From a virus: a stretch of DNA of 33,828 nucleotides. The stretch spans positions 1 to 33,828 of IMG/VR virus record IMGVR_UViG_3300044858_001304. One strand, 5' to 3'. Every line of letters starts with the position of its first letter. The first letter of the stretch is position 1. Of the stretch, positions 32,133 through 33,828 are shown piece after piece. A program made the translations under genes and the position numbers. The notes beneath the pieces are model-generated. The model was not told the origin of the DNA. It saw only the letters and a program-made list of their open reading frames with translations, and ran no database searches.

Positions 32133-32420
32133 ATGAACATCACCTACACCCTGATGCTCGACGGAGAGGAGGTCGACGTCGACTTCCAGATCGAAGCCGA
32201 CATCACCTATCAGGCTGAGTACATCTCTGGCCCACCGGAGGACTGCTATCCGGCATATGGCGAGTGCGACATCACCGAGATAAAGGTACTCAGCACCATT
32301 GACGGACTCAGGGATTCGGATATCCTTGACGCTCTCTACAAGCAGGTTGGCACTGACAAGATCATCGAAGACCTGTGGGAAGAGTACATGACTCGCGGAG
32401 TGGACGATGGCCCGGCATAG
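32133..32420 (+). CDS. Acidic hypothetical protein (95 aa)
   Basis: ATG 32133 two nt after the previous stop. Strongly acidic (MLDGEEVDVDFQIEADITY, then YGECDITEIKVLSTIDGL), with alternating strands and a C-terminal helix (KIIEDLWEEYMTRG). No motif is recognised. Its place between annealing protein and SSB suggests a DNA-mimic or accessory role, unproven. Confidence 0.65.
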   Translation: MNITYTLMLDGEEVDVDFQIEADITYQAEYISGPPEDCYPAYGECDITEIKVLSTIDGLRDSDILDALYKQVGTDKIIEDLWEEYMTRGVDDGPA

Positions 32421-32646
32421 CGAGATCACCATCCAAGCAGCGAATAAGCTGGAGTCGAAGATACTCTCTAGCACCGTACCTCTTGCCGTGTTCGTATCCT
32501 ACGGCGGGTGGTCTTGCACCAGAGTCACAACGGATAGCTTCAACAACCAACTGCGCCTCAAGCCACATAATTTCATGGGCGTATACACCGCTGATGCCTC
32601 TCTTGATCAGCTTATGGATGATTTCTCAACAGCAGGGATACGATAA
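32407..32646 (+). CDS. Small hypothetical protein (79 aa)
   Basis: ATG 32407 overlaps the previous gene by 14 nt, with GGAG upstream, and gives MARHSEITIQAANKLESKI. Strand-rich middle (VPLAVFVSYGGWSCTRVTT) and a helical C-terminus (SLDQLMDDFSTAGIR). Its stop overlaps the SSB start as TAATG. Function unknown. Confidence 0.6.
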   Translation: MARHSEITIQAANKLESKILSSTVPLAVFVSYGGWSCTRVTTDSFNNQLRLKPHNFMGVYTADASLDQLMDDFSTAGIR

Positions 32647-33041
32647 TGAACAATTGGAATTTCACAGGCAATTTGGGCAGGTCGGCAGAGCAGAAGTTCG
32701 TTGGCGACAACAGCCTTGTTTCCTTCAGCGTTGCCGTCAAGTCTGGCTATGGCGATAAGGCCGCGACCACATGGGTCAACTGCCAGATGTGGGGCAAGCG
32801 TGGCGAGTCCGTTCTGCCATACCTCAACAAGGGCCAGCTTGTTGGCATCAGTGGTGAGGCGACCCTGCGCTTGTACGAGAAGAAAGATGGTGGCAACGGT
32901 GCCTCGCTTGATGTTCGCGTCAATGACCTGACGTTGCTTGGAAAGTCAGATCCAATGCAAGATCTCGCTCCGGTCACCGAGCACTCGGCGGCTAAGGCTA
33001 ATGCTTACGTTCCCGACAACTCGGATGAAGCCCCTTTCTGA
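32646..33041 (+). CDS. ssb: Single-stranded DNA-binding protein (131 aa)
   Basis: The OB-fold is recognised by MNNWNFTGNLGRSAEQKFV, FSVAVKSGYGDKAATTWVN, the W/F-rich WVNCQMWGKRGESVLPYL and KGQLVGISGEATLRLYEKKD segments. The C-terminus ends DNSDEAPF, an acidic tip with terminal Phe like the DDDIPF tail that recruits repair and replication proteins in bacteria. It would coat phage single strands during replication and annealing. ATG 32646 overlaps the previous stop. Confidence 0.92.
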   Translation: MNNWNFTGNLGRSAEQKFVGDNSLVSFSVAVKSGYGDKAATTWVNCQMWGKRGESVLPYLNKGQLVGISGEATLRLYEKKDGGNGASLDVRVNDLTLLGKSDPMQDLAPVTEHSAAKANAYVPDNSDEAPF

Positions 33042-33043
33042 TC

Positions 33044-33658
33044 ATGGCTAAAGTCCTTGTTGCTTGCGAGTTCAGTGGTGTTGTGCGCCGCTCATTCCGC
33101 GAACTTGGTCACGATGCATGGAGTTGCGACTTGCTCCCTGCTGAAGACGATTCGCCATATCACCGCCAGATCGATGCCGTTGAATTCGCAACCAACAAGG
33201 CCAATGAATGGGACTTGCTCATCGCCCATCCACCATGCACCTATCTTTGCAACTCTGGTGTGCGGTGGTTGGCTACGGAACCAGGCAGAATTGAGAAGAT
33301 GGAGCAGGCCGCACAGTTCTTCCTAGCCCTGTGGAACGCTCCGATACCCCGCATAGCAATATAGAATCCAATCATGCATGGACACGCCAACAAGATCGTC
33401 GGTATCAAGCACTCGCAGGTGATCCAACCTTGGATGTTTGGTCACGGTGAGATCAAGGCAACTACGTTCTACCTCAAGAACCTGCCGCCTCTGATCCCGA
33501 CGCATATAAAGGATGATTTCTTCCATCCGAATCCACCGGCAGAACGTCACGCAAAGGTGCACCGCATGGCCCCATCGCCTGACCGCTGGAAAGAACGTAG
33601 TCGTACTCTGGACGGGATTGGCGAGGCGATTGCAAAGCAGTGGGGGGCGTTGCTGTGA
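33044..33658 (+). pseudogene. DNA methylase-like gene interrupted by an in-frame TAG
   Basis: MAKVLVACEFSGVVRRSFR opens a protein of the phage DNA cytosine methylase-like family, with AHPPCTYLCNSGVRW (PPC, catalytic-Cys-like, 63-65) and LWNAPIPRIAI. A TAG at 33362-33364 stops it at 106 residues. The same frame resumes at once with NPIMHGHANKIVGIK, then FGHGEIKATTFYL and SPDRWKERSRT for another 97 residues. In intact relatives I recall IAVENPIMH, so TAG replaces a Glu codon. TAG acts as a normal stop elsewhere here. A point nonsense mutation, suppressed amber, or readthrough are all possible; the downstream ATG 33374 lacks a clear ribosome site. Confidence 0.7.
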
Positions 33659-33807
33659 GTCCTGAACTACTCGCCCTACGCATCGCCCTCGACGCACTTG
33701 TCAAAGAGTACGCCAGAGTATGCGATGAGTTCTGCCTCGTACCAACGCGCCACCAAGAATACAACCAAGCCAAGGAGTTGCTCAGTGCGCCTCAAGAAGA
33801 AACCTAG
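33655..33807 (+). CDS. Small hypothetical protein (50 aa)
   Basis: GTG 33655 overlaps the methylase stop as GTGA, behind a G-run. It encodes MSPELLALRIALDALVKEY to QAKELLSAPQEET, a helical, acidic peptide ending in TAG. Coupling to the second methylase half suggests that this half is, or was recently, translated. Confidence 0.5.
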   Translation: MSPELLALRIALDALVKEYARVCDEFCLVPTRHQEYNQAKELLSAPQEET

Positions 33808-33828
33808 TCTGCAAGACACAATGGAGGC
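33785..33828 (+). CDS. Start of a further rightward gene (partial)
   Basis: GTG 33785 has AAGGAG 7 nt upstream and opens MRLKKKPSLQDTMEA before the window ends. It overlaps the previous gene by 23 nt, as other genes here do. Too little remains to identify it; an ATG inside the fragment (33821) is an alternative start. Confidence 0.35.
   Translation, partial: MRLKKKPSLQDTME

Noticed and set aside
33044-33658. Phage-wide recoding of TAG
   Set aside because: TAG ends at least three other genes normally, and reading through those stops gives short nonsense extensions, so only the methylase stop is anomalous.

Overview
The window is a 33.8 kb piece of a tailed double-stranded DNA phage or prophage. 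The best guess is a podovirus-like phage of a Gram-negative bacterium, possibly a betaproteobacterium. The evidence is a P22-size portal (757 aa) with a long helical C-terminus, a TerS/TerL pair, a capsid with a separate scaffold, a short-tail set (gp11-like adaptor, nozzle-like protein), and three large candidate ejection proteins. No tail tube, tape-measure or baseplate genes are visible. Nearly every gene has a Shine-Dalgarno sequence and overlaps its neighbour by ATGA, GTGA or TAATG. No integrase, CI-type repressor, lysis gene, rRNA or tRNA was seen, so temperate versus lytic lifestyle is unresolved.

Layout. (1) Positions 1-23,529 are one leftward structural operon. In transcription order from the right it holds TerS, TerL, portal, a 13-aa basic ORF, a zinc-ribbon protein, scaffold, major capsid protein, a decoration-like protein, a membrane micropeptide, a methyltransferase, a glycosyltransferase-DUF115 fusion, a small protein, an AT-hook coiled-coil protein, a tail adaptor, a virion protein, an inserted HNH endonuclease, a nozzle-like protein, a GNAT acetyltransferase, three putative internal/ejection proteins, tail fibre genes and a tail fibre cut by the window's left edge. 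(2) Positions 23,530-24,199 lack a convincing gene. They carry iterated GATGTGGCA-type repeats, a near-consensus DnaA box and operator-like palindromes: a candidate replication origin and early control region. (3) Positions 24,200-26,651 are a rightward operon of small early genes (SymE-like, GP88 family, zinc-ribbon and two tiny membrane peptides) that ends at a clear rho-independent terminator. (4) Positions 26,706-29,692 are a leftward operon of a Cro-like regulator, a 47-aa protein, a TOPRIM-SF3 primase-helicase and a 72-aa protein. (5) Positions 29,827-33,828 are a rightward recombination and replication operon: small genes, a RecE-like exonuclease, a putative annealing protein, SSB and a DNA methylase-like gene interrupted by an in-frame TAG.

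How it may work. The Cro-like protein probably acts at TTTTGCA-N5-TGCAAAA-like palindromes, one beside its own gene and a near-match ahead of the early operon at 24.2 kb. The primase-helicase may start replication at the iteron region. The exonuclease, annealing protein and SSB form a recombination set. The structural operon builds, fills and equips the virion. The most unusual parts are the iteron/operator region, the glycosyltransferase-DUF115/methyltransferase cassette inside the capsid-to-tail genes, the interrupted methylase and several ultra-small ORFs.
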